Of a stretch of 64,000 bases of DNA, positions 44,060-51,921 are shown one piece after another. The DNA is from Mucilaginibacter dorajii. GTDB taxonomy: Bacteria > Bacteroidota > Bacteroidia > Sphingobacteriales > Sphingobacteriaceae. The stretch lies in contig NZ_JANTYS010000004.1 of assembly GCF_024808255.1 (NCBI RefSeq), positions 248,001-312,000 on the forward strand, read 5' to 3'. A program made the position numbers and the translations under genes. Under the pieces are notes generated by a model. The model searched no databases. It had not been told where the DNA came from and saw only the letters and a list, made by a program, of their open reading frames with translations. Within the stretch, counting starts at the first letter, position 1. Every line of letters starts with the position of its first letter.

Positions 44060-44253
44060 GAGTAAAGATAGAATAGTGAGGAAATAATTATTCAGCAAAG
44101 TTAGGCGTGAGGTTGAACACATGGCAAGGAATTTCCGGCATAAACACAATCCCTCCGCACAACCTTACATTTATTCCGTTCCTCCTTGCATTTAGTTCAA
44201 TCCATAAACCTGTAGATGCACCATAATTATTTATTCACTTAAACAGCAAGGAT

Positions 44254-44391
44254 ATGGAATCAAGACAGGAATTACAGGTAAATTTGAAAGCTAAACGATC
44301 CAAAGTGCGCCAAATCACCATTAAAACAAGCGAAATACAAATCAGAAAGCTGAAATTAGAATTATCACAGAAACTGTTAATTAACAATTAA
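44254..44391 (+). CDS. Possible 45-residue basic peptide
   Basis: An ATG preceded by CAGCAAGGAT opens 45 codons: MESRQELQVNLKAKRSKVRQ, then EIQIRKLKLELSQKLLINN. The product is strongly basic and heptad-like, as expected of a single amphipathic helix. A purine-rich ribosome site is at the right distance. No homologue is known to me. It lies between the broken secreted-protein gene and tRNA-Phe. Confidence 0.4.
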   Translation: MESRQELQVNLKAKRSKVRQITIKTSEIQIRKLKLELSQKLLINN

Positions 44392-44438
44392 ATTTATTAA
44401 AAACTGCGTTTTTGGCTTGTAATGGCACTTTTACCCAT

Positions 44439-44472
44439 AAAAAAAGCCCCTTAGAATTAACTAAGAGGCTTT
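44439..44472 (-). terminator. tRNA-Phe terminator
   Basis: On the minus strand AAGCCTCTTAG pairs with CTAAGGGGCTT (one G-T pair), followed by seven T, eight bases downstream of the tRNA 3' end. A close copy lies at 41672-41704. Confidence 0.85.
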
Positions 44473-44480
44473 GAAAGTGT

Positions 44481-44552
44481 GGTATCAGCTGGGATCGAAC
44501 CAGCGACACAAGGATTTTCAGTCCTTTGCTCTACCGACTGAGCTATGATACC
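44481..44552 (-). tRNA. tRNA-Phe (anticodon GAA)
   Basis: The 72-base minus-strand sequence folds as a tRNA. The acceptor arms are GGTATCA and TGATACC, the D arm is GCTC/GAGC, the anticodon stem AAGGA/TCCTT carries loop CTGAAAA with anticodon GAA at 44517-44519, and the T arm has GGTTCGATCC. CCA is not encoded. A promoter element precedes it and a terminator follows. Confidence 0.97.
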
Positions 44553-44567
44553 TCGTTTTCGGGAGTG

Positions 44568-44575
44568 CAAATGTA
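44568..44575 (-). promoter_or_regulatory. tRNA-Phe promoter element
   Basis: On the minus strand TACATTTG matches TAnnTTTG exactly, 15 bases before the tRNA 5' end. The surrounding GCTACATTTGCA recurs upstream of rpsF. A TTTTC stands 18 bases further upstream at the -33 position. Confidence 0.65.
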
Positions 44576-44729
44576 GCTTTCTTTTTCGGTTATGAAAATT
44601 ATTTTTTCAAAAAAAGCTTAATTTTTTCTGATGGATGCACCTGTTTTAAACAATCTGTCAATAAATCAATTACTTAGCTGTAATATTTTTTTTAGCTTAC
44701 AATTTTTTTTTCGGTGTCAACAATTCATT

Positions 44730-44737
44730 TAACTTTG
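44730..44737 (+). promoter_or_regulatory. TAnnTTTG promoter element for the Fe-S operon
   Basis: TAACTTTG matches the consensus and lies 22 bases before the start codon of the 44760 gene. A T-rich stretch precedes it at the -33 region. Confidence 0.5.
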
Positions 44738-44759
44738 AAATAAATACTATGCACGCATA

Positions 44760-46061
44760 ATGATTGCACAGGCTATATTTATTATCATTTTAGGAGCGGC
44801 AATTTACCTGTTTACCAAAAACGCAGGTAAAATAAGGCGCAACATATTGTTGGGGAAGGATGTTGACAGAACAGATCAGCCCGCCCTGCGCTGGAAAACT
44901 ATGGCCAAAGTTGCTTTAGGGCAAAGCAAAATGGTAAAACGCCCGGTTGCTGCCGTAATGCACTTTTTTATTTATGTTGGGTTTATCATCATCAACCTGG
45001 AAGTATTGGAGATCATGATAGATGGAGTATTTGGCTCGCATCGTGTTTTTTCGGCTCCGCTGGGTAATTTATACGGACTGCTGATTGGTAGTTTTGAGGT
45101 ATTAGCTCTTTTGGTGCTCATTGCCTGTGTTGTTTTCTTATGCCGACGTAACATTGTCCGTTTAAAGCGCTTTTCGGGCACCGAGATGACCCAATGGCCA
45201 AAATCTGATGCTAACTATATTCTTTGTATAGAAATACTGCTCATGACCGCCTTTTTAACCATGAACGCGGCCGACTATAAATTACAGCTTTTACATTTTG
45301 AGCATTACGTTAAAGCAGGCAGTTTTCCGGTAAGTTCATTTATCGCCCCAATACTGCCAGGTGGAGCACGCGCATTAATAATGTTGGAGCGTGGTTGCTG
45401 GTGGTTTCACATCATCGGGATACTGGCATTTTTAAACTACCTGCCATATTCCAAGCATTTTCACATCCTGCTGGCTTTTCCTAATGTTTATTATTCCAAT
45501 TTAAATCCTAAGGGAAAATTCACCAATATGGCATCGGTAACCAATGAGGTAAAGGCGATGCTTGATCCTTCTTTTGTACCCGAAAATACCGGCGAGCCAG
45601 CGCGGTTTGGTGTTAAAGATGTAACTGATCTTACCTGGAAAAACCTGATGGAAGCTTATACCTGTACCGAGTGCGGGAGGTGTACATCGGTATGCCCGGC
45701 AAATATTACGGGTAAGCTGCTATCGCCACGCAAAATTATGATGGATACCCGGGATAGGATCACCGAAGTAGGCAACAACTTAGATAAGCATGGCAAGGAT
45801 TATGACGATGCCAAAACTTTGCTGGATAACTACATTACGCGCGAAGAATTGTGGGCCTGTACCTCCTGTAATGCCTGTGTAGAAGCCTGCCCGGTTAATA
45901 TTAACCCTTTAGAGATCATAACCGAAATGCGCAGGTACGCGGTAATGGAAGAATCACAGGCCCCGGCCAGCCTGAATAATATGTTTGGCAATGTTGAAAA
46001 TAACGGAGCCCCCTGGAAATACAGCCAGGCAGATAGATTGAACTGGGCAAATAATGAATAA
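44760..46061 (+). CDS. Membrane Fe-S protein, heterodisulfide-reductase/GlpC-like
   Basis: The 433-residue protein has about five transmembrane helices in its first 240 residues (for example IAQAIFIIILGAAIYLFT and VMHFFIYVGFIIINLEVLEI), like the cytochrome-b-type subunit HdrE, then a cytoplasmic part with two 4Fe-4S motifs: CTECGRCTSVCP and CTSCNACVEACP, each of the C-x2-C-x2-C-x3-C type. It thus joins HdrE-like and HdrC-like parts. It probably passes electrons between the quinone pool and the CCG-domain subunit encoded at 46556. Substrate and physiological partner are unknown. Confidence 0.88.
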   Translation: MIAQAIFIIILGAAIYLFTKNAGKIRRNILLGKDVDRTDQPALRWKTMAKVALGQSKMVKRPVAAVMHFFIYVGFIIINLEVLEIMIDGVFGSHRVFSAPLGNLYGLLIGSFEVLALLVLIACVVFLCRRNIVRLKRFSGTEMTQWPKSDANYILCIEILLMTAFLTMNAADYKLQLLHFEHYVKAGSFPVSSFIAPILPGGARALIMLERGCWWFHIIGILAFLNYLPYSKHFHILLAFPNVYYSNLNPKGKFTNMASVTNEVKAMLDPSFVPENTGEPARFGVKDVTDLTWKNLMEAYTCTECGRCTSVCPANITGKLLSPRKIMMDTRDRITEVGNNLDKHGKDYDDAKTLLDNYITREELWACTSCNACVEACPVNINPLEIITEMRRYAVMEESQAPASLNNMFGNVENNGAPWKYSQADRLNWANNE

Positions 46062-46092
46062 GCCTGTGGGCTGTTTAGAAAAATATAATAGA

Positions 46093-46533
46093 ATGTCACA
46101 AGATACTGCCGCGATAGAATTGAAATATCAGCTATTTGTAGAACGGGTAGCCGCAACAAAACTGGTGTGGGCGCTTACGAGCAAACAAGGTTGGGCCAAT
46201 TCGCACGCTCAGCACGATGAAGAGGTTGGAGTAGTCCCGTTTTGGTCAGACCGAGCCCTGGCTAAGATTTGTGCCCGGGATGATTGGCGCAGTTTTACGC
46301 CGACTGAAATACCTTTAGCCGAATTTTTAGAGAACTGGTGTGTAGGTATGGCCGAAAACGGAACGTTAGCCGGTATCAACTGGGATGCAACGATGATTGG
46401 TAAAGAAGCTGATACATTAAACGTTGCGCTTGATATCCTGAACAGGTTAAGCGCCATCAATTCAGCAATTACTTTTAAAAACTACAGTAGTATCAACGAG
46501 TTTATAACAGAGATTAGCGAACCGTTTGATTAA
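46093..46533 (+). CDS. DUF2750 protein
   Basis: The 146-residue protein matches the DUF2750 pattern: KLVWALTSKQGWAN, then EEVGVVPFWSDRALAKICAR, DWRSFTPTEIPLAEFLENWC and MAENGTLAGINW. The family is small, soluble and without known activity. The frame is open from an ATG at 46054 that overlaps the previous gene by eight bases, but MSQDTAAIELKYQLF at 46093 fits the usual family length. It stands between two genes that probably encode subunits of one electron-transfer complex, which is not an expected place. Confidence 0.8.
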   Translation: MSQDTAAIELKYQLFVERVAATKLVWALTSKQGWANSHAQHDEEVGVVPFWSDRALAKICARDDWRSFTPTEIPLAEFLENWCVGMAENGTLAGINWDATMIGKEADTLNVALDILNRLSAINSAITFKNYSSINEFITEISEPFD

Positions 46534-46555
46534 ATTATAAAGCAAAGCTTAAACA

Positions 46556-47344
46556 ATGGACCTAAAAATCCCCACTATGGCCGAACTGGCCGCTGAAGGT
46601 AAAGAACCCGAAATATTGTTCTGGGTTGGCTGCGCAGGTAGTTTTGACGAGCGGGCACAGAAGATTACCCGCGATATCTGTAAGATACTGCAGCACGTAG
46701 GTATCAGCTACGCTGTTTTGGGTACCGAGGAGAGCTGCACCGGGGATCCGGCAAAACGTGCAGGCAATGAGTTTCTGTTCCAGATGATGGCCATGAACAA
46801 TATTGCTGTACTGGATGGGTATAACATAAAAAAGATAGTTACCGGCTGCCCGCATTGTTTTAATACCATTAAAAACGAATATCCGGGCCTTGGTGGTAAC
46901 TACGAAGTGATTCACCACTCGCAGCTTATTCAGCAGCTTATTGACGAGGGAAAACTAAAGGCCGAAGGCGGTGAAAGTTTTAAAGGGAAAAAGATCACCT
47001 TTCATGACCCCTGCTATCTTGGTCGCGGTAACAGCGTTTACGAGGCCCCACGCGCCGCTTTAGAGATTTTGGATGCCGAGCTTGTTGAAATGAAAAGGTG
47101 CCGCTCAAGCGGCCTGTGCTGCGGTGCTGGCGGCGGCCAGATGTTTAAAGAACCCGAGGCCGGTAGAAAAGACATCAACATAGAACGGATAGAGGATGTG
47201 ATAGAGAGTAAGGCACAAGTGGTAGCTTCGGCCTGCCCGTTTTGCATGACCATGCTGACCGATGGCGTAAAACATCAAAATAAAGAACAGGAGATAAAGG
47301 TGCTGGATATTGCCGAAATTACGGTGAGGGCAAATGGCTTATAA
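46556..47344 (+). CDS. CCG-domain Fe-S protein, HdrB/LutA-like
   Basis: The 262-residue cytosolic protein carries two cysteine-rich CCG domains. The first has FWVGCAGSFDERAQ with SCTGDPAKRAG and IVTGCPHCFNTIKNEY; the second has FHDPCYLGRGN, SGLCCGAGGGQMF and ASACPFCMTMLTDG. Such domains bind an unusual Fe-S cluster in heterodisulfide reductase and lactate/glycolate oxidation complexes. It should dock with the membrane subunit encoded at 44760. In many Bacteroidota the two genes are adjacent; here the DUF2750 gene separates them. No dehydrogenase subunit is encoded nearby. Confidence 0.92.
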   Translation: MDLKIPTMAELAAEGKEPEILFWVGCAGSFDERAQKITRDICKILQHVGISYAVLGTEESCTGDPAKRAGNEFLFQMMAMNNIAVLDGYNIKKIVTGCPHCFNTIKNEYPGLGGNYEVIHHSQLIQQLIDEGKLKAEGGESFKGKKITFHDPCYLGRGNSVYEAPRAALEILDAELVEMKRCRSSGLCCGAGGGQMFKEPEAGRKDINIERIEDVIESKAQVVASACPFCMTMLTDGVKHQNKEQEIKVLDIAEITVRANGL

Positions 47345-47821
47345 TCCTTTTGCTTTAAAATAGTTCAACGCGTTTTTCAGACTGTCCAACCGCGCCGGGT
47401 TCATGTTTCTTACCGGTAGTTCAAATGAGGTAGCCATAGAGTCAAGATCGCCCTTTGGATCGTCGTAGGTTTGCACAATAATATCGTCGGCGATGGTGCT
47501 GAATTTAAGGGTACCGGTAGTGTCGCTACCCAGGTATTCGATGTTATTTAACCGGTGTAAGTTGAACGAAAAATATTCCTGGTTACCATGTTGATAAGTT
47601 TTCCTTAAACGTAAAAAATAATCGTTGGTGAGGTTAAGTTCCCATTTTTTTAGTTTGGCATCAACAGGTGGGGCATATGATTCAAACAGGCATTTGTTAC
47701 TCCAGCTAAGCCACTGAACCTCATCAAAACCAGGCCCGAAGCCGTAAATTAAGCCGCTACAGCCCAATAGTGCCAAAATGAGGATCGTTTTTTTAATTGA
47801 TGGCATAAGTGATGTTTTCAT
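47339..47821 (-). CDS. Exported protein of unknown function, probable lipoprotein
   Basis: The 160-residue product begins with a hydrophobic leader (MKTSLMPSIKKTILILALLG) whose LLGC gives a possible lipobox cysteine at 21. The mature protein has tryptophan-rich EVQWLSWSNKCLFESYAPPV and later LKFSTIADDIIVQTYDD and ARLDSLKNALNYFKAKGL. No family is recognised. Its stop codon overlaps the end of the CCG-domain gene on the other strand by six bases. It is transcribed alone toward that gene. Confidence 0.7.
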   Translation of the reverse strand: MKTSLMPSIKKTILILALLGCSGLIYGFGPGFDEVQWLSWSNKCLFESYAPPVDAKLKKWELNLTNDYFLRLRKTYQHGNQEYFSFNLHRLNNIEYLGSDTTGTLKFSTIADDIIVQTYDDPKGDLDSMATSFELPVRNMNPARLDSLKNALNYFKAKGL

Positions 47822-47855
47822 GACAACAAATTGTTACCCTAAGTTAATAAATTGA

Positions 47856-47863
47856 TATTTTTG
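47856..47863 (+). promoter_or_regulatory. Promoter element almost touching the start codon
   Basis: TATTTTTG matches TAnnTTTG, and TTG at 47831-47833 lies at the -33 distance. The element ends three bases before the ATG at 47867, so transcription would begin at or just after the start codon: a leaderless messenger is implied if this promoter is real. Confidence 0.4.
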
Positions 47864-47866
47864 TAA

Positions 47867-48352
47867 ATGGAATTTTCTCAACACTCAAGAGTTTGGATCT
47901 ATCAATCGGACAGGAAATTGACCGATCAGGAAGTACAACAAATTCAATCGGCGCTAAATAATTTTACCACCGGATGGACGGCTCATAACAACCAGCTACA
48001 GGCAAAGGGAGAGGTGCGGTATAACCGGTTTTTAGTACTGATTGTTGACGAAAGCCAGGCAGGAGCAACTGGTTGTTCCATAGATAAATCAGTTCATTTT
48101 ATGAAGGAGATTGAGCAGCATTTCAGTATCAACCTGTTTGATAGGTTTAACCTGGCCTATCGTGAAGGTGAGGAGGTATTATCACAGCCGCGCCATGCCT
48201 TTGAAGACTTATTGAAACAAGGCAAAATAAACACCGAAACCATTGTATACAACAATATGGTGCAAAACTTAAGTGAACTGGAAAGCAAGTGGGAAGTGCC
48301 GTTTAAAAACAGCTGGCATATACAGTTATTCAGGGATTTGGTTAATGCCTGA
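47867..48352 (+). CDS. Conserved Bacteroidota protein (misnamed ABC transporter ATPase)
   Basis: The 161-residue soluble protein reads RVWIYQSDRKLTDQEVQQIQ, then FTTGWTAHNNQLQAKGEVRY, FLVLIVDESQAGATGCSIDK and SVHFMKEIEQHFSINLFDRF. This pattern is conserved across Bacteroidota and is often labelled as an ABC transporter ATPase, although Walker motifs are absent. The cysteine in ATGCSID and the aspartate pair in VDES are conserved-looking. No function is known. It is followed by a DUF1801 gene 57 bases on. Confidence 0.85.
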   Translation: MEFSQHSRVWIYQSDRKLTDQEVQQIQSALNNFTTGWTAHNNQLQAKGEVRYNRFLVLIVDESQAGATGCSIDKSVHFMKEIEQHFSINLFDRFNLAYREGEEVLSQPRHAFEDLLKQGKINTETIVYNNMVQNLSELESKWEVPFKNSWHIQLFRDLVNA

Positions 48353-48408
48353 GATTAATAAGGCTTGTTCAACTTTGTAGATAACCTAATTGTTTCTAAA
48401 TTTATTTT

Positions 48409-49020
48409 ATGGAACAATATGATAACAGGGTAGATGCCTTTATTGAAAAGGCTCCTGAATTTGCGAAACCCATCCTCGAATACATCAGAGAACTTGTTCA
48501 TGAAACATCACCGTTGTTGATGGAGACAGTGAAATGGGGTTTTCCTTTTTTTGACTATAAAGGACCTGTTTGCCAGATGGCGGCTTTTAAAGAGCACTGC
48601 TCGTTCGGTTTTTGGAAAGCAACCTTATTAAATGATCCCCATAACGCGTTAAGTATTGGTGACGGCGCTGCCGGCAGTTTTGGCCGGATAGCCAAAGTAG
48701 AAGACCTCCCATCCAAAGAAATCTTACAGGATTTTATTCGCCAGGCTATTGCCTTAAATGAAAGCGGCAAAAAAACACCAGCGGCAGAAAGAAAAGCGAC
48801 GGCTCCTAAGGCCGAACTGGTTATCCCTGATTACTTCACAGCGTTTTTAAAGGCTTATCCCAACGCCAGCCTTAACTTCGATAGATCAAGCTATTCGCAT
48901 AAAAAAGAATACGTGCAGTGGATTGTAGATGCCAAAACTGATGCTACCCGTCAAAAGCGGATGGAAACCGCCGCAGAATGGATTGCTGAGGGCAAATCAA
49001 GGCATTGGAAATATAAATAG
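48409..49020 (+). CDS. YdeI/DUF1801-family protein
   Basis: This 203-residue soluble protein has two parts. Residues 1-125 are a DUF1801 domain (LRELVHETSPLLMETVKWGF type pattern: ELVHETSPLLMETVKWGFPF, then AAFKEHCSFGFWKATLL). Residues about 140-203 are a YdeI/OmdA-like C-terminal helical module (VPDYFTAFL-type start, then FDRSSYSHKKEYVQWIVDAK and RQKRMETAAEWIAEGK). Members have been linked to stress and peptide resistance in other bacteria but without a clear reaction. The stop codon abuts a degenerate unit of the 19-bp repeat. Confidence 0.85.
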   Translation: MEQYDNRVDAFIEKAPEFAKPILEYIRELVHETSPLLMETVKWGFPFFDYKGPVCQMAAFKEHCSFGFWKATLLNDPHNALSIGDGAAGSFGRIAKVEDLPSKEILQDFIRQAIALNESGKKTPAAERKATAPKAELVIPDYFTAFLKAYPNASLNFDRSSYSHKKEYVQWIVDAKTDATRQKRMETAAEWIAEGKSRHWKYK

Positions 49021-49021
49021 G

Positions 49022-49564
49022 TTAGAGAGTGGTTGATTGAGTTAGATTAGGTTGAATTGAGTTGATAAGAATAACCAACTGATTGGTTAGCTTTTTATTT
49101 CTGCCAAAAGAGAATGGAAAATATCCCCGAAACCCATCTTGATTTTGTGCATTAATAAAAATTGAATCTTTGTGAAATAAAACAGCCATTTTACTTCCTA
49201 CCAACCACGATCCTGCTTTATGTGCCGTAATAAACTGGGCGTTCGATCTGAAAACCTGCCAGCCAGTTTGTTTTAACTCAAATTCAATCAGCTTCCTTAA
49301 GTCTGTAGTCGAACCCTGAAAGTTTACTATGATAAGTTTATCGTTACTCCGGGTATAGTAAATCCAGATTATCAGAAATACAACGGCCCCCAAGAAGCTT
49401 AAAATGGATATAATGTTGATGCTTGTTAGTACAAATGCAATAGCAACCACGATAGATATTAAAGGAAACATGATTAAACCGGAATAGCGGTTTAAAAAGC
49501 CATTATCCTCCCATTTAATTTTTAGGCTGGCTATTGATCTTTTAAAATCTATCTTTTCAAACAT
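49022..49564 (-). CDS. Small membrane protein of unknown function
   Basis: The 180-residue protein has two adjacent transmembrane helices (about 30-55 and 57-75: LIMFPLISIVVAIAFVLTSI; ISILSFLGAVVFLIIWIYY) and then a cytoplasmic domain of about 100 residues (LRKLIEFELKQTGWQVFRSN; HKAGSWLVGSKMAVLFHKDS). The last 15 residues (INSIQPNLTQSTTL) are encoded by a copy of the 19-bp repeat unit seen at 17.8 kb, so the repeat has become part of the gene. No family is recognised. It precedes mtgA-like genes on the same strand but is probably a separate cistron. Confidence 0.7.
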   Translation of the reverse strand: MFEKIDFKRSIASLKIKWEDNGFLNRYSGLIMFPLISIVVAIAFVLTSINIISILSFLGAVVFLIIWIYYTRSNDKLIIVNFQGSTTDLRKLIEFELKQTGWQVFRSNAQFITAHKAGSWLVGSKMAVLFHKDSIFINAQNQDGFRGYFPFSFGRNKKLTNQLVILINSIQPNLTQSTTL

Positions 49565-49588
49565 AATCCGTAATTAATACTCCGGCTT

Positions 49589-50338
49589 CTAAAAATCCAA
49601 TGGTCCCAGTCTTTTCATATTCTTCATGATCAAATACTGTCTGTGTTTTAAATATTGGGTAGGATTGGTTGCCGACCATCTGAGCGGACTTGGGAAGATT
49701 ACCGCTATCGCAGCTGCTTCATGCTTGGTAAGATCAGAGGCCGGTTTATGAAAATACGCTTGCGATGCCGCTTCAATGCCATAAATACCATCGCCCATTT
49801 CAATCTCGTTGAGGTAAATCTCCATAATGCGCTTTTTGCTCCAAAAAACTTCTATCAGCACGGTGAAGTAAGCTTCGACACCTTTTCGTAACAAAGAACG
49901 CTCTTCCCAAAGAAAAACGTTTTTGGCAACCTGCTGTGATATGGTACTGCCACCTATCAGTTTTTTGCTATGCGAGTTTTTTTCGATAGCTTTTTCTATC
50001 GCATGGAAATCGAAACCGTGATGCTCTAAAAAAGTCTGATCTTCTGCAGCTACCGCCGCGCGTTTCATATTGTCAGATATGTCATCAAAGCTTTTCCAGT
50101 GCTTATCTATTTTCCAATCTTTACCACGGGCTTTTTGCTGAAACCCACGCTCAATCATTAGCCAGGTAAACGGCGGGGGAACAAAACGGTACAGGAGCAC
50201 GCCAAATAAACTAAGACCAAAAAATAAAATAAAAGTCAGTTTAACTATCCTTAAAGCCAACCTGATAATGCCGCTGAATTTGCCACCTTTTTTTCTTGAA
50301 TTTGAACTTTTGGTATTTGAGTTCTTAGTTGTATGCAT
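49589..50338 (-). CDS. mtgA: Monofunctional peptidoglycan glycosyltransferase
   Basis: This 249-residue inner-membrane enzyme polymerises lipid II into glycan strands. A basic cytoplasmic start is followed by one transmembrane helix (about 27-52). The GT51 domain has the catalytic glutamate E99 in AAEDQTFLEHHGFD, then GGSTISQQVAKNVFLW, then KKRIMEIYLNEIEMGDGIYG with the second conserved glutamate. No transpeptidase domain is present, which distinguishes it from class A penicillin-binding proteins. It is followed upstream on the same strand by the ribosomal protein genes, separated by a terminator. Confidence 0.95.
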   Translation of the reverse strand: MHTTKNSNTKSSNSRKKGGKFSGIIRLALRIVKLTFILFFGLSLFGVLLYRFVPPPFTWLMIERGFQQKARGKDWKIDKHWKSFDDISDNMKRAAVAAEDQTFLEHHGFDFHAIEKAIEKNSHSKKLIGGSTISQQVAKNVFLWEERSLLRKGVEAYFTVLIEVFWSKKRIMEIYLNEIEMGDGIYGIEAASQAYFHKPASDLTKHEAAAIAVIFPSPLRWSATNPTQYLKHRQYLIMKNMKRLGPLDF

Positions 50339-50377
50339 TTAAATTACCGGGTATGCTGACGTTAATATTACCGCTAT

Positions 50378-50408
50378 AAAAAAAGGTGCTTTGCAAATGC
50401 AAAACACC
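50378..50408 (-). terminator. Terminator of the ribosomal protein operon
   Basis: On the minus strand GGTGTTTTGC pairs with GCAAAGCACC around a four-base loop (one G-T pair) and is followed by seven T, about 60 bases after the rplI stop codon. Confidence 0.85.
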
Positions 50409-50469
50409 TCTAAATTCTATATTTAAAATTTAAATCCGAAATCGGAAATCCGACTTCCGAAATAAATAA

Positions 50470-50913
50470 TTACTCAGCTACTACTGAGAAAGGAACTTGT
50501 ACCTTAACTTCTTTGTGCAGGTTAACGTTTGCGATGTAATCACCAACAAACTTAGGCTCCTGGTCAAAAGTGATACGACGACGATCAACATCAAAACCTT
50601 CTTTTTTCAACGCATCAGCAATTTGGATGGTATTGATGGCACCGAAGATTTTTCCGCTTTCACCGGCTTTAGCGCCAATGTTAAGTTTAACACCTTCTAA
50701 ACGTGCAGCAATCGCATCGGCATCCTTGCGGATTTTTTCTTGTTTAAACTGAGCTTGTTTCAAGTTTTCAGCTAAAACTTTTCGTGCGCTTGGAGTAGCT
50801 AATATGGCGTAGCCTTTAGGTAAAAGGTAGTTACGGCCATACCCTGGTTTAACGTTTACTACATCGTCTTTATCACCCAGGTTTTTTACATCTTGTTTTA
50901 AAATAACTTCCAT
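50470..50913 (-). CDS. rplI: Ribosomal protein bL9
   Basis: This 147-residue protein of the large subunit has the N-terminal RNA-binding domain (MEVILKQDVKNLGDKDDVVN, then VKPGYGRNYLLPKGYAILAT), the long connecting helix and the C-terminal domain (GESGKIFGAINTIQIADALK). It is the third gene of the rpsF-rpsR-rplI operon, 15 bases after rpsR, and is followed by a terminator. Confidence 0.97.
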   Translation of the reverse strand: MEVILKQDVKNLGDKDDVVNVKPGYGRNYLLPKGYAILATPSARKVLAENLKQAQFKQEKIRKDADAIAARLEGVKLNIGAKAGESGKIFGAINTIQIADALKKEGFDVDRRRITFDQEPKFVGDYIANVNLHKEVKVQVPFSVVAE

Positions 50914-50928
50914 TTCTTAAATCTCCTA

Positions 50929-51192
50929 TTATTTTAATGAATCTGTAACGTAAGGTAATAAACCAATGTGGCGTGCACGTTTAACAGCTTGAGCCACTTT
51001 ACGCTGAAATTTCAATGAAGTACCGGTTAAACGACGTGGTAATACTTTACCCTGATCGTTAATGAACTTCAACAAAAAGTTAGCGTCTTTGTAATCGATA
51101 TACTTAATACCATTCTTTTTGAAACGGCAGTATTTTTTACGGTTATCCTCCACTTTTGGAGCGGTAACGTATTTAATTTGTTCGTTTGCCAT
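50929..51192 (-). CDS. rpsR: Ribosomal protein bS18
   Basis: This 87-residue small-subunit protein contains the conserved core [20 protein letters not shown], then [20 protein letters not shown] and [20 protein letters not shown]. It binds next to S6 on 16S rRNA. The start codon overlaps the last base of rpsF. Confidence 0.97.
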   Translation of the reverse strand: MANEQIKYVTAPKVEDNRKKYCRFKKNGIKYIDYKDANFLLKFINDQGKVLPRRLTGTSLKFQRKVAQAVKRARHIGLLPYVTDSLK

Positions 51193-51557
51193 TAGTTTGC
51201 TGCCTCCTCTGTTGCTTTAGGTTTTTTGTTAAAAGCACCGCTGCGTTTTTTGTCATTGTAAGCAATGGCATGTTTATCCAAAGCAATGGTAAGGAAACGC
51301 AAAACACGCTCATCGCGCCTTAACTCAACCTCCAATTTGTTAATTAATTCACCTGGAGCCTTAAATTCAGTTAAGTGATAGTACCCTGTAGTTTTCTTTT
51401 GAATAGGGTACGCTAATTTTCTCAAACCCCAATTATCCTCCTGGACAATTTCGGCTCCGCCATCAGTTAAAATTTTGCTGAATTTGGCGTTGGCCTCTGC
51501 AGCAACCTCTACTGATAACAACGGGGTTAGAACGATCACGATTTCGTACTGTTGCAT
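51192..51557 (-). CDS. rpsF: Ribosomal protein bS6
   Basis: This 121-residue protein of the small subunit is the partner of S18. It shows [20 protein letters not shown] and the family core [20 protein letters not shown], followed by [20 protein letters not shown]. It is the first gene of the operon rpsF-rpsR-rplI. The leader upstream contains a hairpin and a promoter element. Confidence 0.97.
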   Translation of the reverse strand: MQQYEIVIVLTPLLSVEVAAEANAKFSKILTDGGAEIVQEDNWGLRKLAYPIQKKTTGYYHLTEFKAPGELINKLEVELRRDERVLRFLTIALDKHAIAYNDKKRSGAFNKKPKATEEAAN

Positions 51558-51584
51558 TATTATACTTTGATTTTTAATTAATTA

Positions 51585-51611
51585 CCCCGCTATTACGGGG
51601 CTGCAAATGTA
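51585..51611 (-). promoter_or_regulatory. rpsF leader hairpin and promoter element
   Basis: On the minus strand TACATTTG (51604-51611) matches TAnnTTTG; downstream CCCCG (51596-51600) pairs with CGGGG (51585-51589) in a small hairpin of the transcribed leader, 27 bases before the rpsF start. S6-S18 feedback sites in other phyla use a hairpin with CCG; whether this one serves so is untested. Confidence 0.5.
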
Positions 51612-51687
51612 GCGATAATATTTGAAAATAAAAATTCTGATTCCATTAAAAATTAAGGACGCATTGGGGAGGGGCGCTATCTAATAG

Positions 51688-51710
51688 ATACTGTGAAAAT
51701 TTCACAGTAT
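51688..51710. promoter_or_regulatory. Perfect palindrome, possible operator
   Basis: ATACTGTGAAA and TTTCACAGTAT flank one central A, giving 11-bp perfect arms. It lies 130 bases upstream of rpsF and 210 bases upstream of the Wzi gene, in the divergent gap 51558-51921. A related TTTTTTTCACAATAG follows. It could be a regulator site for either direction. Confidence 0.5.
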
Positions 51711-51921
51711 TGATACATTTTTTTCACAATAGTTAAAGTGTTGTAAATGTGGAACTTTTGGTGAAAGTTAATTCTGTATATTTATTGTGATATTAGTAAT
51801 GATAGAATGTTTTTTTTATTAAAAAAATATTGTTTAAAAGTTAACGTTATGTTTATGTTAAAATTGAGATATTAACTACGGAGAAAATTTATTCGTCCTC
51901 TTTGCAAACAATACTTTAAAT

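Noticed and set aside
41671..44552. Integrated element at tRNA-Phe
   Set aside because: No integrase, no duplicated tRNA 3' end and no phage or plasmid genes; only the terminator is repeated, so it is reported as an observation and not as a mobile element.
47867..48352. ABC transporter ATPase
   Set aside because: This name is commonly attached to the family, but no Walker A, signature or Walker B motif is present.
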